Positions 62,670 through 64,000 of a stretch of DNA of 64,000 nt are shown here, in pieces (within the stretch, counting starts at the first letter, position 1; each line of letters starts with the position of its first letter). This DNA comes from Sebastes aleutianus. Taxonomy: Eukaryota > Chordata > Actinopteri > Perciformes > Sebastidae. The stretch is from positions 6,110,243 through 6,174,242 of the forward strand of contig CAKAKS010000066.1 in assembly GCA_916700875.1 (NCBI GenBank). Reading direction: 5' to 3'. Position numbers and translations under genes: made by a program. Under the pieces are notes generated by a model. That model did not search any database and had not been told where the DNA came from. It saw only the letters and a program-made list of their open reading frames with translations.

Positions 62670-63740
62670 GTGTGCCATACAGATGAAACCTACAGTGCCA
62701 GCATTAACTCCTCAATTCCTACTGCTTGAATGTTGTGAATAAGATTTTAAGGTTGTAAATGCCTGTTGCGGGTATAGAAATGTTTAAGCTAATAGGCAGG
62801 GTATGGCATTAGATGGGACAAGCATTGACTGTACTATACGGTAGGTTCTTGGCACCAACGATGCTGCCCCATCCTCTGCATAGTCTGATAGGCGTTAATG
62901 ACATTATGATTATATAGACTGATGAAAAGTAGTGTTGGCAAAGGCTTAACATACTGTCGCTTCTGCTATTTTTATTGTGCACACTGTGAGTGGGTGACTT
63001 TACAGAGAACAATTAGCGGGAACATGGGAGAGTCCAAAGCGTCAAAAACAGAAAGACTATGTTCAGTAATAACAAGTGTGGTTTGTTGTTCATACAGACG
63101 GTTCAGAGCTAAAGACAATAAACTTAAACTGCAAAGTATACTGGTGTGAAATGACTGATGGAGTAAATTATTATTATTATTATTATTATTAGGCCAGTGT
63201 ACAGTCAGGATTGAATCACTAAATGTTGAAGGTTTTGGGATCAGAAGTTTTTGTTTTATCACGACTAAGTTATAAATTTGTATTGCAGACATGTAACAGC
63301 ACTGGGAATGGATCACACCACTCCTCTCCCACAGCATCACACATCATGTTGGAGTTTGATTTTGCACACAGGATATTGTGGTGACTCAGCAGGGGCTTGA
63401 ATCTCAACGCCTGCAAGCCAATAGAAACAATCACTCCTTTGAACATCTCGATGGTAGCCATATACTTATATTGATCCCCATTTAAGCACTCAGTAATCCC
63501 ACAGTATATCTTAGTGAGGGGCTGAAAACTAACAAAAAAGGTCAAAAAGGGGTTTTGACCTTTATTTCACATGCATTGAATGCACTGATTTCAAAGTTTC
63601 AAAGGAGTTTAAAGATGATAATTTTTCAGTTTTCAGTTTGTTGTTATTTGGAGGGGGGGGGAGACATCCTTGGAGGTTCTCAATTCTGTGCACCAATGTT
63701 TTGTTCATGCTTGTTTACCTTATTTAGTCCTGTATAACTT
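62670..63740. other. Intronic sequence; small (ATT)n run
   Basis: (ATT)n at 63167-63190 and a G-run at 63652-63661. Otherwise unique-looking, no gene. Confidence 0.5.
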
Positions 63741-63745
63741 AAAAT

Positions 63746-64000
63746 TAGGACTGTCCTCGACCAAAAAAGATTGTAGACAATTAACACACATGCGATTTTG
63801 TCGACTGTTAAACTGAGTTTCTCCGCAAAGAATCACACAAAAGCACCACTTTAAATCTTGTGTTCACCAGAGATGTGCTTTCTTGGAAATAAGTCATTAA
63901 GCATGAAAAAAAGCATAAAAAAGGACTAAAATCAAGTAAAGAAACGTCAGTCGACTGAGACCAAAACAACCGACTAAACGACTAAGAGAGGGCAGACCTA
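63746..64000 (-). mobile_element. hAT-like element running to the window edge
   Basis: It starts TTAGGACTGTCCTCGACC and reaches GAGGGCAGACCTA at base 64000, which is the expected terminus. It is the reverse-orientation counterpart of 46506-46681 (AGCACATCTCTGGTGAACAC on minus). The right-hand duplication would lie just outside; the left flank is CTTAAAAT. Confidence 0.7.

Larger units (their letters stand above)
22639..64000 (-). other. arl15: arl15 intron 1 (presumed), continuing past the window edge
   Basis: Everything above the P-loop exon is presumed to be the first coding intron, because the missing N-terminal exon was not found and no exon of any other gene was recognised. The inference would fail if the first exon was overlooked, in which case part of this range is promoter and intergenic DNA. 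It contains the CpG-dense and GC-rich candidate regulatory blocks and most of the transposons listed separately. A large first intron is in keeping with the very large human ARL15 gene. Confidence 0.6.

Noticed and set aside
22639..64000. First coding exon of arl15 (short N-terminal peptide)
   Set aside because: I looked on the minus strand for a YMDYL-like stretch followed by a splice donor and found none; very short exons are easy to miss, so absence is not proven.
1..64000. CRISPR array, operons or phage genes
   Set aside because: The tandem repeats are microsatellites without spacers, and gene structure is spliced vertebrate type.

Overview
The window looks like nuclear DNA of a teleost (percomorph-type) fish. 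It is non-coding in bulk and AT-rich with scattered GC-rich patches, full of CA/GA/ACT microsatellites, and packed with short hAT-like, TTAA-flanked and foldback transposons of kinds common in fish, plus a tRNA-derived SINE. No bacterial, viral or organellar gene organisation is seen.

The only protein-coding gene I can support is arl15 (ADP-ribosylation factor-like 15), on the minus strand. Three consecutive internal exons are recognisable by protein similarity, and their splice sites and reading phases agree: 22494-22638 (P-loop exon), 21012-21071 (switch I to switch II) and 5280-5488 (switch II to the NHQD guanine-binding motif). They join without a frame break (phase 1, phase 1, ending in phase 0). 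The short first coding exon (about 16 codons in the human protein, recalled) and the last exon were not found. The first is inferred to lie above 64000 and the last below position 1. On that reading the whole window is one gene: the start of intron 4 (1-5279), intron 3 (5489-21011), intron 2 (21072-22493) and most of a very long intron 1 (22639-64000).

The introns hold a layered repeat landscape. Elements with target-site duplications I could read base by base include hAT-like elements at 5682-6017, 20467-20851, 42461-42786, 43687-44681 and 50331-50817 (all with perfect 8-bp duplications), and 17622-17943, 41762-42435 and 56111-56457 (imperfect ones). Three elements are flanked by TTAA (2318-2676, 7284-8135, 61953-62664); the last two are long foldback structures of one family. 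A SINE at 6088-6288 has a 14-bp duplication. A hAT-type BED zinc-finger transposase remnant (46682-47510) sits inside an older element.

Non-repetitive stretches of intron 1 with unusual composition are the best regulatory candidates: a CpG-dense patch (about 31130-31500), a GC-rich block (about 33200-36640) and a second block (about 39930-41000), both carrying many TGAGGGG-like motifs, and a homeodomain-site-rich stretch (about 51340-51570). I found no convincing new multi-gene system; the candidate novelty here is regulatory or transposon-related. All repeat-family and gene identities come from recognition, not database searches.
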